From Cryobacterium breve (GTDB taxonomy: Bacteria; Actinomycetota; Actinomycetes; Actinomycetales; Microbacteriaceae): DNA of 58,230 bases. The DNA lies in NCBI RefSeq assembly GCF_004402375.1, contig NZ_SOGJ01000007.1, forward strand, positions 1-58,230, in the 5' to 3' direction. The notes beneath the pieces were generated by a model. The model saw only the letters and a list, made by a program, of their open reading frames with translations. It did not search any database and had not been told where the DNA came from. Position 1 is the first letter of the stretch. Each line of letters begins with the position of its first letter. Made by a program: the position numbers and the translations under genes. Below are positions 8,335-16,511 of the stretch, in pieces.

Positions 8335-8685
8335 CTAATTTGGTCCGTGGACCGAAGAGAAACTCTCTCGGAAGATCGCGTACAGACCCGGCTCGATTAC
8401 CCTGTCGGCCAGGGCCTCTTCAACTTCTTGCCAAGTGTTCGGTGTTCCCGACTCCGAACGACCGGGGTCAGAAGCTGCAGGAGTGGCGCAGTCGAAGCTG
8501 ACCAGCAAGCGAATAAGGTCCTTCTTGAGAAGGTCACCCCTGGAGTACATGAGACACAAGTCATGAGGCGACGCGTCGGAGAGGGTCTGGGCGGAAGGAG
8601 CCTGAGGGACGGGACCGAGTTTGTCGACTACTGAGTGACGCCTCGAATTGGCGACACTTTCTGAGGCCCGAATCTTTGCAGCCAT
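8335..8685 (-). CDS. Hypothetical protein, possibly a gene fragment
   Basis: A 116-residue frame on the minus strand. Its C-terminal half has a protein-like composition, with SPHDLCLMYSRGDLLKKDLI and TPNTWQEVEEALADRVIEPG, which suggests two short helical segments rather than a chance frame. Its first part overlaps the end of another minus-strand frame (8628-8873). The two may be pieces of one gene joined by a frameshift near 8630-8685. I do not recognise the family. A competing plus-strand frame at 8278-8634 has no protein-like features. Confidence 0.4.
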   Translation of the reverse strand: MAAKIRASESVANSRRHSVVDKLGPVPQAPSAQTLSDASPHDLCLMYSRGDLLKKDLIRLLVSFDCATPAASDPGRSESGTPNTWQEVEEALADRVIEPGLYAIFRESFSSVHGPN

Positions 8686-8873
8686 CCTCGATCGGATCTG
8701 GTCATGTCGGAGGGGATCGACCCGACTCGCCCATGGGCGCGGAGCTCCTCTTCGACCTCCTGCACGCTCGCGATGTGGCCGTATGTCGAATGCACCATCG
8801 GGATGTCGCCAATGATGGTCTCGATCGGATCGTTCGCCACTCCGGTTCCAAGAAATGCCAGTGTCTTCGCCAC
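8628..8873 (-). CDS. Hypothetical protein fragment overlapping the helicase 5' region
   Basis: This 81-residue frame reads like real protein over PIETIIGDIPMVHSTYGHIASVQEVEEELRAHG. It lies antisense to the first 200 bases of the plus-strand helicase frame, and the helicase frame there is not protein-like. The boundary near 8865 may be a junction where this gene and the helicase were both cut and joined. No family is recognised, and it may continue in another frame into 8335-8685. Confidence 0.35.
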   Translation of the reverse strand: MAKTLAFLGTGVANDPIETIIGDIPMVHSTYGHIASVQEVEEELRAHGRVGSIPSDMTRSDRGWLQRFGPQKVSPIRGVTQ

Positions 8874-10160
8874 CTGAGTACGTGGATCGCGGCGAACCCA
8901 GGGACGTTCGACGACCCGCTCAAAGCTGGGGCGCTGAAAGACCTATTCGTGAAGTCGACTGTTGCATTAATTTATGGCACCGCTGGAACCGGCAAGACCA
9001 CGATGGTCGACCTGATCGCGAATTACTTCGACGGAGATTCAAAGCTGTTCTTGGCTCATACGAATCCGGCCGTAGACAACTTCAAGAGACGCGTGTCAGC
9101 GTCGAACTCAGAGTTCAGCACCATCTACAGCCACACTAAGTACCCGACAGGTCGGCACTACAGGCTAATCGTCATCGATGAGTGCAGCACGGTCAGTAAC
9201 GCGAGTTTGCTCAAGATCCTCGGTTCTACGACATTCGACCTGCTTGTGCTCGTAGGGGACGTATACCAAATTGAGTCGATCGAGTTCGGCAACTGGTTCA
9301 CAACGATCCGCTCATACTTGCCGCCGGAGTCGGTGTTCGAGCTGACCAAGCCGTTTCGGACGACGGATGCAGCGCTGCTCACCCTGTGGGACCGCGTGCG
9401 GAACCTAGACGACAAGATCGAAGAGTCGATCTCCAAGAACAAATACGCGACCGTGTTGGGTGACTCGTTGTTCAAAGCTCGCCAAGCCGACGAAATCATC
9501 TTGTGTCTGAACTATGACGGCCTATACGGAATCAACAACGTCAACCGATTCTTACAGGCGAGCAATCGGAGCCTCGCGGTGGAGTGGGGAGAGTCGACCT
9601 ATAAGGTCAACGACCCAATCCTGTTCAATGACACCGACCGATTCAGCGGAATCGTGTTCAACAACTTGAAGGGGAAGATCGTCAAGATCGCCACGGACAA
9701 GGGGCGAATCACCTTCGACGTAGACATCGACCGGACGCTCAAACTATCGGATTTTGCGTTCGCGATGGACATTCGATGGACAGGTGGCTCGATAGTGCAG
9801 TTCGACGTCTTCCAGCGCGGCAACACCGACGATGACGACGACGCGTCAGCCACAATCGTTCCGTTCCAGATCGCTTATGCAGTTGCGATTCACAAGGCTC
9901 AGGGCCTCGAATTCGACTCGGTCAAGGTAGTGATCACCGATGCGAATGATGACCGCATCTCGCACGCGATCTTTTACACTGCGATCACGCGGGCGCGTCA
10001 GGACCTTAATATTTTCTGGAGCGCCGAAGTGCAGCAACGAATGCTCAGCAAGATGGCGGTCCGCGAAAACTCAAAAGACGAATTGATCTTGCGAAAGCGT
10101 ACGGGAGTCACGCCGGTCGCTACGCGTCAGAAGCTGACCAAGTCCCGCCTACCCGTCTAG
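8676..10160 (+). CDS. SF1-type DNA helicase (RecD/UvrD-like), probably 5'-truncated
   Basis: The frame encodes up to 494 residues, but recognisable helicase sequence begins only at about residue 62 (LRHLSTWIAANP). It then shows Walker A GTAGTGKTT, the AHTNPAVDN block, Walker B LIVIDECST with a following GD..Q, an FRTTD box, and near the end AYAVAIHKAQGLEFDSV and FYTAITRARQDL. These are motifs I to VI of superfamily 1 helicases. No start codon lies between the conserved part and Walker A, and the upstream 60 codons are antisense to another frame. The N terminus of the parent protein therefore seems lost by recombination near 8865. It may be inactive or derive from a defence gene. Confidence 0.7.
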   Translation: MQPSSIGSGHVGGDRPDSPMGAELLFDLLHARDVAVCRMHHRDVANDGLDRIVRHSGSKKCQCLRHLSTWIAANPGTFDDPLKAGALKDLFVKSTVALIYGTAGTGKTTMVDLIANYFDGDSKLFLAHTNPAVDNFKRRVSASNSEFSTIYSHTKYPTGRHYRLIVIDECSTVSNASLLKILGSTTFDLLVLVGDVYQIESIEFGNWFTTIRSYLPPESVFELTKPFRTTDAALLTLWDRVRNLDDKIEESISKNKYATVLGDSLFKARQADEIILCLNYDGLYGINNVNRFLQASNRSLAVEWGESTYKVNDPILFNDTDRFSGIVFNNLKGKIVKIATDKGRITFDVDIDRTLKLSDFAFAMDIRWTGGSIVQFDVFQRGNTDDDDDASATIVPFQIAYAVAIHKAQGLEFDSVKVVITDANDDRISHAIFYTAITRARQDLNIFWSAEVQQRMLSKMAVRENSKDELILRKRTGVTPVATRQKLTKSRLPV

Positions 10161-10226
10161 GCCGCCAGAGTCCAGGCATCGCGAGCATGGCCGGTATGTG
10201 ACGACCGAGGACTAGTCGAGGCGTGT

Positions 10227-10748
10227 TCAGGCAACGAACAGGCGCTTCTGCACAATGGCGACCGTGTTGGCGGACCAGGGCGCACCCGTCGCAGTGGTGA
10301 GGCCTTGGGCGTTTAGCTGCGCAGTGGTGCCAGAGAGCGTGTGACCGGCTCGGAGAGCTAGCAGACGGTCGTGTGTGCTCGGCGGGAGCGCAGACACTCG
10401 CCCCATGTGCCTGCCCTGACGCGTGGCGGCTTGCATGGAGACAGACGTGCGCTCGCCGATGACCTCGCACTCTCACTCACCGACCGACATCATCACGTAG
10501 GCGACAAGCTTGCTGGTCGGCGTGCCGGTGTCCACACCCAGGTCGATGGCGACGACAGCCCACTTACGCACAGCGGCGAGCTTCAAAATGCTCGAGAAAA
10601 CATGCACGCTGCGGCTCAGCCGATCTAGCTTGGCGACCAGAATGCCGTCCACGTCGCGGCGCTTAGGGATGACGTGTAGTCGGGCGAGAGCTGCGGCAAC
10701 CGTAGCCTCGTTGTCTTTAGGTCGATCTCGTAGAAAATCCCCGGCCAA
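10227..10748 (-). pseudogene. Serine recombinase (resolvase/invertase) remnant with an in-frame TGA
   Basis: On the minus strand the frame reads RRDVDGILVAKLDRLSRSV, the signature around the regulatory helix of serine recombinases, then SVGE, a TGA at 10475-10473, and continues in the same frame with ECEVIGERTSVSMQAATRQGR and a C-terminal HTH-like part ending near 10227. Relatives have SVGEWE at this point, so TGA probably replaced a TGG tryptophan codon. The N-terminal catalytic-serine region is also missing. It is thus inactive, left from an earlier mobile element in this island. Confidence 0.75.
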
Positions 10749-10788
10749 TCCAATTTATGGATACTGCCCGTTGCAGTAGCCTCACCTC

Positions 10789-11733
10789 ATGCCCAACGTT
10801 TCCTATTCGGTCGAACTGTTCCCGCACCCATACGATCACTTGAATACCCTGCGCATTGACCATCCTTGCAGCGGACTAGATCTGTTTCGATTTGCGGTGG
10901 CCAATAAGCTGCAAACCGCGTCCTTCAGCGATAGATGGTCCCGCAGCCCCACGCGTGCCGTTTTTGACTCCGCAGTTGAACCGGCTTTGTTTGTTTACTC
11001 AAACGTGACGACGAGCATCGGCCGGCTATCCGTGCACCAGAACTTCAGGGTGCTGACACCCACCGAGAAGGGGCCTATTAGCCGGCAGTTGGGCGAGGCC
11101 TTCGCGCGGTTCTATGCGCAGAAGTTGCTCGGTGTATCCAAACTGTTTGTACTTGAGTCCATTCGGGCACAAAACGCGGCACAGGTGCACTTCCACAACC
11201 CCAACGTCGGGCGGCCGAAACAACCGGACATGATAGGGAACACGCCAGACGGAGCGTGGCACGTGTTGGAAGCGAAGGGAGTCTCATTGCAAGGCAACCT
11301 CAGCGCCGCGATGGAAAAGGGCAAGGTTCAGGCTGCCAACATAAAGGATATCAACGGCGTTATTCCGTCCACTCGAATTGTCGCTGGGACACTCATAAGC
11401 TACGACGGCTTCGACACAACTTTGACGGACCCGCCCGCTGAGAGGGCTCCGGCGTTCGTCGAAGTCGACGTCCGTCTGGCCAATTTGGCTTACTACCGAC
11501 CGTTTGTCGATCTCCGTCGCGAGGACCTGTCACCTGTCGTCGTCGAGGGAGTTGAGTATCTGTTCATGACAAATCAGGGGGGCGGTGCAGAGTTTGGAAT
11601 CGCGCGACGCCTTCTCGATGACTTGAAGGACGATTCGTTCGAGGCCTTCCCAGTCGGCTTTGATCGATTCCGAGAGCGGGAGTCCGACGGTTACTCCCTG
11701 GGCACTGATGGTTATGCAGCTCGACTATCTTGA
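10789..11733 (+). CDS. Uncharacterised protein with a PD-(D/E)xK-like nuclease motif
   Basis: The 314-residue protein begins 41 bases beyond the dead recombinase. Its middle reads KQPDMIGNTPDGAWHVLEAKG (about residues 145-164): an aspartate, a short hairpin, then E-x-K, the arrangement of PD-(D/E)xK nuclease cores, preceded by a helix with IRAQNAAQVHF. No other domain is recognised. Composition matches the defence-like genes nearby. A DNA-cleaving role in phage or plasmid defence is plausible but rests on one motif and context. Confidence 0.6.
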   Translation: MPNVSYSVELFPHPYDHLNTLRIDHPCSGLDLFRFAVANKLQTASFSDRWSRSPTRAVFDSAVEPALFVYSNVTTSIGRLSVHQNFRVLTPTEKGPISRQLGEAFARFYAQKLLGVSKLFVLESIRAQNAAQVHFHNPNVGRPKQPDMIGNTPDGAWHVLEAKGVSLQGNLSAAMEKGKVQAANIKDINGVIPSTRIVAGTLISYDGFDTTLTDPPAERAPAFVEVDVRLANLAYYRPFVDLRREDLSPVVVEGVEYLFMTNQGGGAEFGIARRLLDDLKDDSFEAFPVGFDRFRERESDGYSLGTDGYAARLS

Positions 11734-11837
11734 GTCGCGGGCGGTTGGAACCTATAGGGGATAGCCCGTGCGGGGTAACCCGACCCCGAGCCGTTGTACC
11801 GTCGCGAGGGAGCGCCGAACGCGCCAGCATAATCGCG

Positions 11838-12407
11838 TCATGCCGCAACTCGCGTGGGCCGGTATCGCGCCGCTACTGCCCCTGACCGGAACTCATGGCG
11901 GTCCACGAGTTCGAGCTGGATGTGCTCGCGCAGGCCGGCGAGCAAGGTCGGGCCGTGTCCTGCAAGGACTGGCTGCACAAGGAACTCGTACTCGTCGATC
12001 AGTCCAAAGTTAGCAAGCGCCAGAGGGAGCGTCACGCCGCCGACCCACAGGCCCTCGCCTGGCTCCTGCTTGAGCTGCTGAACTGCTTGCGCCAAGTCGC
12101 CTCGCACCAGCTCGGCATTCCAATCGACCTCGGTCAGTGTGCTCGAGATGACGTACTTCTTCGCCTGGTCGATGGTTTCGGCGAACGGTTTCTGCCAGTC
12201 CTTCATCCAGTCGGGCCACGTGCCCGTGGCCGGCCTCTGCCACGCCGACGCCATCATCTCGTAGGTCACCCGGCCGAAGAGCAGGGCATCGGCTCGCTCC
12301 AGCTGAGCGGTCCAGAAGCGCATCGACTCCTCGTCCGGGGGGAGTCCTGCCTCGTGGTGGCAGCAGCCATCGAGCGTGACGTTGATCGAGTATCGGAGTG
12401 GTCTCAT
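11838..12407 (-). CDS. RibD C-terminal/dihydrofolate reductase family protein
   Basis: Starting at the ATG at 12407, which follows an AAGGAGAG ribosome-binding site, the product has 189 residues. It shows the RibD_C/DHFR-like pattern: YSINVTLDG near the start, LFGRVTYEMM, KYVISSTLTEVDWNAELV, LWVGGVTLPLALANFGLIDEYEFLVQPVLAGHG and a C-terminal strand. Members bind NADPH and reduce small substrates; the natural substrate of stand-alone copies like this is generally unknown. A related but frameshifted gene lies at 18885-19444. Confidence 0.85.
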   Translation of the reverse strand: MRPLRYSINVTLDGCCHHEAGLPPDEESMRFWTAQLERADALLFGRVTYEMMASAWQRPATGTWPDWMKDWQKPFAETIDQAKKYVISSTLTEVDWNAELVRGDLAQAVQQLKQEPGEGLWVGGVTLPLALANFGLIDEYEFLVQPVLAGHGPTLLAGLREHIQLELVDRHEFRSGAVAARYRPTRVAA

Positions 12408-12963
12408 CTCGTTGCTCTCCTTCGATGAACACCCCGCGTTTGTCAAACCGGTCTCGATCAAGTGCCGGGGCTGTCTGATCGACCTGCTAAATCGCGCCCA
12501 GTGTATAGCGTTGTCAGTGATGCGAGACAGGCCGCGGACCGAGTGCACAACCGATCGCCATCTCCGGTGATGACCGGTCCCATGCAGCGGCACATGGGGG
12601 ATGTTGCGAGGGGTCATGGATCACTCAAAGAGGCCTCCAGAATCCATCATTTACCCATCTAATTCATCTCTATTTGACCCAAAACGATGACGTACAATCG
12701 GAGGCAGAGAACCGCCCGGTTCCCTGTAAAGACAAGGGAATCCGAGGGTTTTCGGACACATTCGGTAACGACTAAATTAAGGTCAGAACCTTCAAGGGGT
12801 CGCAGGTTCAAATGAAGCAAGTGCAGGCACGGGTACACGCCAGTTGGGCGTTGGAGGTCTCCATCCTGTTCCGCTTCGAACAACCCCAGGTAGGGCGGTG
12901 AGACACGAAACGTGATGAGACAACTCTCCGAGACGCTCGGGGCGGCGGCACCGAGCTCAGCGA
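12408..12963. other. Gene-free stretch of about 550 bp
   Basis: I find no convincing gene here. The left part contains only short frames. The right part (about 12660-12900) is AT-richer and contains a tRNA T-arm-like piece at 12794-12813. The segment separates the less GC-rich defence-like DNA on the left from high-GC DNA on the right, so it may contain an island junction. Confidence 0.4.
12794..12813 (+). other. tRNA T-arm-like sequence, possible attachment-site remnant
   Basis: AAGGGGTCGCAGGTTCAAAT matches the 5' half of a T arm including the GGTTCRA loop. The complementary 3' half and acceptor stem are absent, so no tRNA is encoded. Integrative elements often carry the 3' part of a tRNA as attachment core, so this may be a scar. 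Chance similarity is possible. Confidence 0.25.
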
Positions 12964-14865
12964 CTAGGTCCGGCTCAGCGCTTCCTCATCGGCCGCAACA
13001 TCCTTCTGCACGGCGAATTGGGTCCGGTGCAATTCCTCGTACCGCCCGCCCACAGCCAGCAGTTCCTCGTGCGTACCGCGCTCCACGATCGAGCCGTCCT
13101 CAACCACGAGGATTAGGTCCGCGCTGCGGATGGTGGAGAGGCGGTGTGCGATCACCATCGCCGTGCGTCCCTTGAGCGCCTCGCTGAGCGCCGCCTGCAC
13201 GGCGGCCTCAGACGTCGAGTCCAGCGCCGCCGTCGCCTCGTCGAGGATGACGACGCGCGGCTGGGCGAGCAGGAGCCTCGCGATGGTCATCCGCTGGCGC
13301 TCACCCCCGGACAGCCGGTAGCCACGCTCTCCCACCATGGTGTCCAGCTGGTCCGGCAGGGATCGGATGAGCGGCTCGAGCCGCGCCCGGCGGACGGCGT
13401 CCCACACCTCGTCGTCGGACGCCTCCGGCCTCGCGAGGCGCAGATTGGAGAGGATGGTCTCGTGGAACAGGTGGCCGTCCTGCGTCACCATGCCCAGGGT
13501 GTTTCGCATGGAGACGAAGGTGACATCGCGGACATCCGTACCCGCGAGGCGCACGGCGCCGCTGTCGACGTCATACAGGCGCGAGAGGAGCTGCGCAATT
13601 GTGGACTTTCCGGCACCGGACGTACCAACGAGGGCAACGGTCTGCCCCGGCTCGATCCTGAAGGACACGCCGTGCAACACCTCCTCGCCGCCGCGGGTGT
13701 CCAGCGTGGCAACCTCCTCGAGAGAGGCGAGGGACACCTTGTCCGCGGACGGGTAGGCGAAGCGGACGTTGTCGAACTCGACGGCCACTGGGCCTTCGGG
13801 GACGGCGATGGCGTCGGGCTTCTCCTTGATGAGCGGGTCGAGGTCAAGCACCTCGAAGACGCGCTCGAAGCTGACCACCGCGCTCATGATCTCTACCCGT
13901 GCGTTTGCGAGGCTGGTGAGCGGCGCGTAGAGGCGGGTGAGGAGGAGTGCCAGGGTAACCACGTCACCGGTGTTCAGCTGGCCGGCGAGTGCGAGGAAGC
14001 CGCCGAGCCCATACACGAGCGCGAGGGCCAGAGCGGAGACGAGCATCAGTGCGGTGAAGAAGACGAACTGCAGCATCGCGGTCCGGACCCCGATGTCGCG
14101 GACGCGGGCGGCGCGCACGCGGAACTCCTCGGCCTCCTCGTCGGGCCGGCCGAACAGCTTGACGAGGGTGGCGCCGGGCGCTGAGAAGCGTTCGGTCATC
14201 TGCGTGCTCATGGCGGAATTGTGATCGGCGGCCTCGCGGCGCAGCGCGGCGAGGCGGCTGCCCATGCGGCGCGCGGGTACCAGGAAGATGGGGAGCATGA
14301 TCACGGCGAGAACCGTCACGAGCCAGGACGTGCTGAGCATGACGATCAGGGTGAGGATCAGCGCCACGAGGTTCGTAACCACGCCGGACAGCGTGCCGCT
14401 AAAGGCCTGCTGGGCGCCGATCACATCGTTGTTGAGGCGGCTCACGAGGGCGCCCGTCCGCGTGCGGGTGAAGAACGCGATCGGCATCTTCTGCACGTGG
14501 TTAAAGACGGAGGTGCGGAGGTCCAAAATCACGCCTTCGCCGATCCGCGCCGAGTACCAGCGCGTCACGAGTGACACGGCGGCGTCGGCCACGGCCACGA
14601 GGGCGATGACGACGGCGATCCAAACGATCGTGGTGACCTCGCCCTGGGCAACGATGACGTCGACCACCTGGCCGGCGAGTACCGGCGTCGCGACCGCGAG
14701 GAAAGCTCCCACGATGGAGAGGGCGATGAAGATCAGCAGCTTGGACCGGTAGGGCACCGCGAACTTCATGATCCGCCGCACGGACTCACGGGAGAAGCCG
14801 TGCTTGCCGCCCCTGGCGGTAGAGATCTTGTACAGCGAGCTCCAGGCCGCGTTTTCCATGCTCAT
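12964..14865 (-). CDS. ABC exporter, fused membrane and ATP-binding domains
   Basis: Read from the ATG at 14865, which follows GGAAGGA, the product has 633 residues. Residues about 40-340 hold six membrane segments of the type I ABC exporter fold. The nucleotide-binding domain follows with Walker A LVGTSGAGKST, Q-loop VTQD, signature LSGGERQR, Walker B VVILDEATAALD and H-loop IAHRLST. All catalytic residues are present. As a half-transporter it should work as a homodimer unless a partner exists elsewhere; no partner is adjacent. The closest styles are lipid or multidrug exporters. The substrate cannot be read from sequence. Confidence 0.93.
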   Translation of the reverse strand: MSMENAAWSSLYKISTARGGKHGFSRESVRRIMKFAVPYRSKLLIFIALSIVGAFLAVATPVLAGQVVDVIVAQGEVTTIVWIAVVIALVAVADAAVSLVTRWYSARIGEGVILDLRTSVFNHVQKMPIAFFTRTRTGALVSRLNNDVIGAQQAFSGTLSGVVTNLVALILTLIVMLSTSWLVTVLAVIMLPIFLVPARRMGSRLAALRREAADHNSAMSTQMTERFSAPGATLVKLFGRPDEEAEEFRVRAARVRDIGVRTAMLQFVFFTALMLVSALALALVYGLGGFLALAGQLNTGDVVTLALLLTRLYAPLTSLANARVEIMSAVVSFERVFEVLDLDPLIKEKPDAIAVPEGPVAVEFDNVRFAYPSADKVSLASLEEVATLDTRGGEEVLHGVSFRIEPGQTVALVGTSGAGKSTIAQLLSRLYDVDSGAVRLAGTDVRDVTFVSMRNTLGMVTQDGHLFHETILSNLRLARPEASDDEVWDAVRRARLEPLIRSLPDQLDTMVGERGYRLSGGERQRMTIARLLLAQPRVVILDEATAALDSTSEAAVQAALSEALKGRTAMVIAHRLSTIRSADLILVVEDGSIVERGTHEELLAVGGRYEELHRTQFAVQKDVAADEEALSRT

Positions 14866-14956
14866 TGAGGATCCTTCCGTGGGCAACAGTCCAGCTTAGA
14901 TGGCGAGTTGCCCGCGCTTTGCGACGCGGCTGCCGAGGTGACGCGCGGTGCGCCGG

Positions 14957-15495
14957 TCAGGACCGCGTCGGGTCCGCGGTCATTCCACGACTGTGCGCCG
15001 GCTTTCCCCCGTCATGACCCAGAAACTTCGTGTGACAGGAAGGCTCATGGACTTGGCGGACCAGGGCGCGACGGAGGTGGTCGCGCTGCGGGGCCGGGAG
15101 TAGGGCCGTCCCAGGGACGCAGCTACCTCCCACCCATCGCAGCCGTGACTCCTCGTCGTGCTGCGGCCTTCTCTCCGACGTGCTCGGGCGATGAGGAGGT
15201 CGATGGTGGCATCGCCGCGGCTCCACCGGTGCTGATGGCCTTCTGGGCTTTCACCGGCGGACGCGAAGCCGATGTCAACGAGGGCCTTGGTGGCCTGATG
15301 GAGGATGGTCGGCTGCGCGCGCACATCCAAAACAGCATCCGCGTCGTCGGTCGGCTGATTCGGTGTGTTGTCGCGTTCGACGCACCAAAGGTGCACCATT
15401 TGGCCGCCAACCAGGCACCAGTTATTCGGCACCTTCTCGGATAGGTCGAAAAGGGCGTGCCAAGCCAGCGAGGACCTCTGATCGAGTACCGGCAT
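14957..15495 (-). pseudogene. Degenerate nucleotidyltransferase-like gene (AbiEii/MNT-type)
   Basis: From the ATG at 15495 the frame encodes WCLVGGQMVHLW, PTDDADAVLDVRA, ALVDIGF and SPEGHQHRW...ATIDLLI, which follow the GG..L and DxD pattern of nucleotidyltransferases used as toxins in AbiE-like systems. After IDLLI the expected continuation (HVGEKAAARRGVT) is in a different frame, and a further piece lies in a third frame. At least two frameshifts have therefore destroyed the C-terminal half. A related intact protein is encoded 1 kb to the right at 16511-17095. Confidence 0.6.
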
Positions 15496-15892
15496 ATCGA
15501 TGAGAGTCGTCGGTTGCTCAGCAGCTCTTTGATCCGCTGGCTTTCGCGTGGCCCGGCGTGGTCGGCAAGGTCAGCGAGGACCAGGCCCAGCGGCGCTCGC
15601 CCGTCGACGTCAGCTTGGACGCGAGCCAGGTGGAGCCAGTCTCGGAGTTCGGCTCCGCCTGGCCCGGCGCAATACCGCCTACAGCGCCGGTTAGTCGACG
15701 AGCTTCGCAACGTCGCGGGCGGCGATGTCCCCGTCACGGCCCCGTCACTCACAGACGCTGGCTCTGACCCGCAGCCCTGACCCGGAATTCGTCGAGACCT
15801 GAGTATCGACACCTCGGGGTAGTGGCGTCCCTGCAGGCCGATCCTGCCGGTGCAGGCCAGACCCTCAGGCACGGGTTGCGAGTGCGCGCTAG
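15496..15892. other. Stretch with no intact gene
   Basis: On the minus strand a frame contains AELRDWLHLARVQADVDGRAPLGLVLADLADHAG, which looks like real protein, directly upstream of the broken nucleotidyltransferase. It may be the decayed partner of that gene. No start, stop or family can be fixed, and the rest of the stretch shows nothing recognisable. Confidence 0.35.
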
Positions 15893-15914
15893 AATATGAT
15901 GCACAAGTCATATT
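15893..15914. promoter_or_regulatory. Inverted repeat AATATGA-N8-TCATATT, candidate autoregulatory operator
   Basis: AATATGA (15893-15899) and TCATATT (15908-15914) are exact complements separated by eight bases. The site ends 21 bases upstream of the HTH gene start, within the expected promoter, and is strikingly AT-rich for this locus. Binding by the HTH protein encoded next is inferred from position. Confidence 0.55.
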
Positions 15915-15935
15915 GGAAATAAGGAGGAGGCGATA

Positions 15936-16511
15936 GTGGCAGCTTCATCTACTCTTGTCCGCGCCGCTCGCCGGAGCAAACGCCTCACACAGGCGAGACT
16001 GGCAGAGCTAACCGGCATTGACCAGGCCAGCGTCTCCCATCATGAGCGTGGACGGGATGCTGCCTACAGTACGGTCGATCGGCTGCTCGCCGGCGCCGGC
16101 CACCGCCTGTATGCCGCTCCCACGCGTCGTGATGACGCTGCCAGTGCCGCAGAGGCGATCAGAGCGTATCTTCGCGCGAAGGATACAGACCGTGCGCTCC
16201 GGGCTTTGCTTCAGTTGAACGATAATCTCACCGCCGAACACGGACTCGTTCGAGGAATCCTTGGGCTGACGGAGCCGGAACCCACCGGCGATCATATGTG
16301 GGATGCCGCCATCGCGGCTCTCGTGGCCTGGCGGCTCAATCAAGAGAACATCCCGCTGCCGGGATGGGTCAACAACCCCGATCGCGCACTGGCCGAACCT
16401 GTCGTGTTCCGGGTCGACCCGGCCGACCCCGCGCCCGAACGTGATGACGTGCCGAACGAGTTCGCCGAACGCGGCGTTCTTGCATGGGCAGATACCTTCG
16501 CGAGCGTCTGA
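15936..16511 (+). CDS. XRE-type HTH protein, probable antitoxin of a nucleotidyltransferase pair
   Basis: The 191-residue protein starts at a GTG preceded by a strong AAGGAGGAGG site. Residues about 7-55 form an XRE-like HTH (RRSKRLTQARLAELTGIDQASVSHHERG). The remainder is helical and of unknown fold. Its TGA stop overlaps the ATG of the next gene by one base (TGATG), indicating translational coupling. HTH/nucleotidyltransferase pairs of this type occur as toxin-antitoxin modules. An inverted repeat just upstream fits autoregulation. Confidence 0.8.
   Translation: MAASSTLVRAARRSKRLTQARLAELTGIDQASVSHHERGRDAAYSTVDRLLAGAGHRLYAAPTRRDDAASAAEAIRAYLRAKDTDRALRALLQLNDNLTAEHGLVRGILGLTEPEPTGDHMWDAAIAALVAWRLNQENIPLPGWVNNPDRALAEPVVFRVDPADPAPERDDVPNEFAERGVLAWADTFASV

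Noticed and set aside
8278..8634. Plus-strand frame of 118 codons
   Set aside because: No protein-like features; the opposing minus-strand frame is more credible.
12780..12860. Possible tRNA gene
   Set aside because: Only the 5' half of a T arm can be matched; no anticodon arm or acceptor stem can be folded.
13144..14184. Plus-strand frame of 346 codons
   Set aside because: Shadow of the ABC exporter gene; its composition is arginine/histidine/glutamate-rich nonsense.
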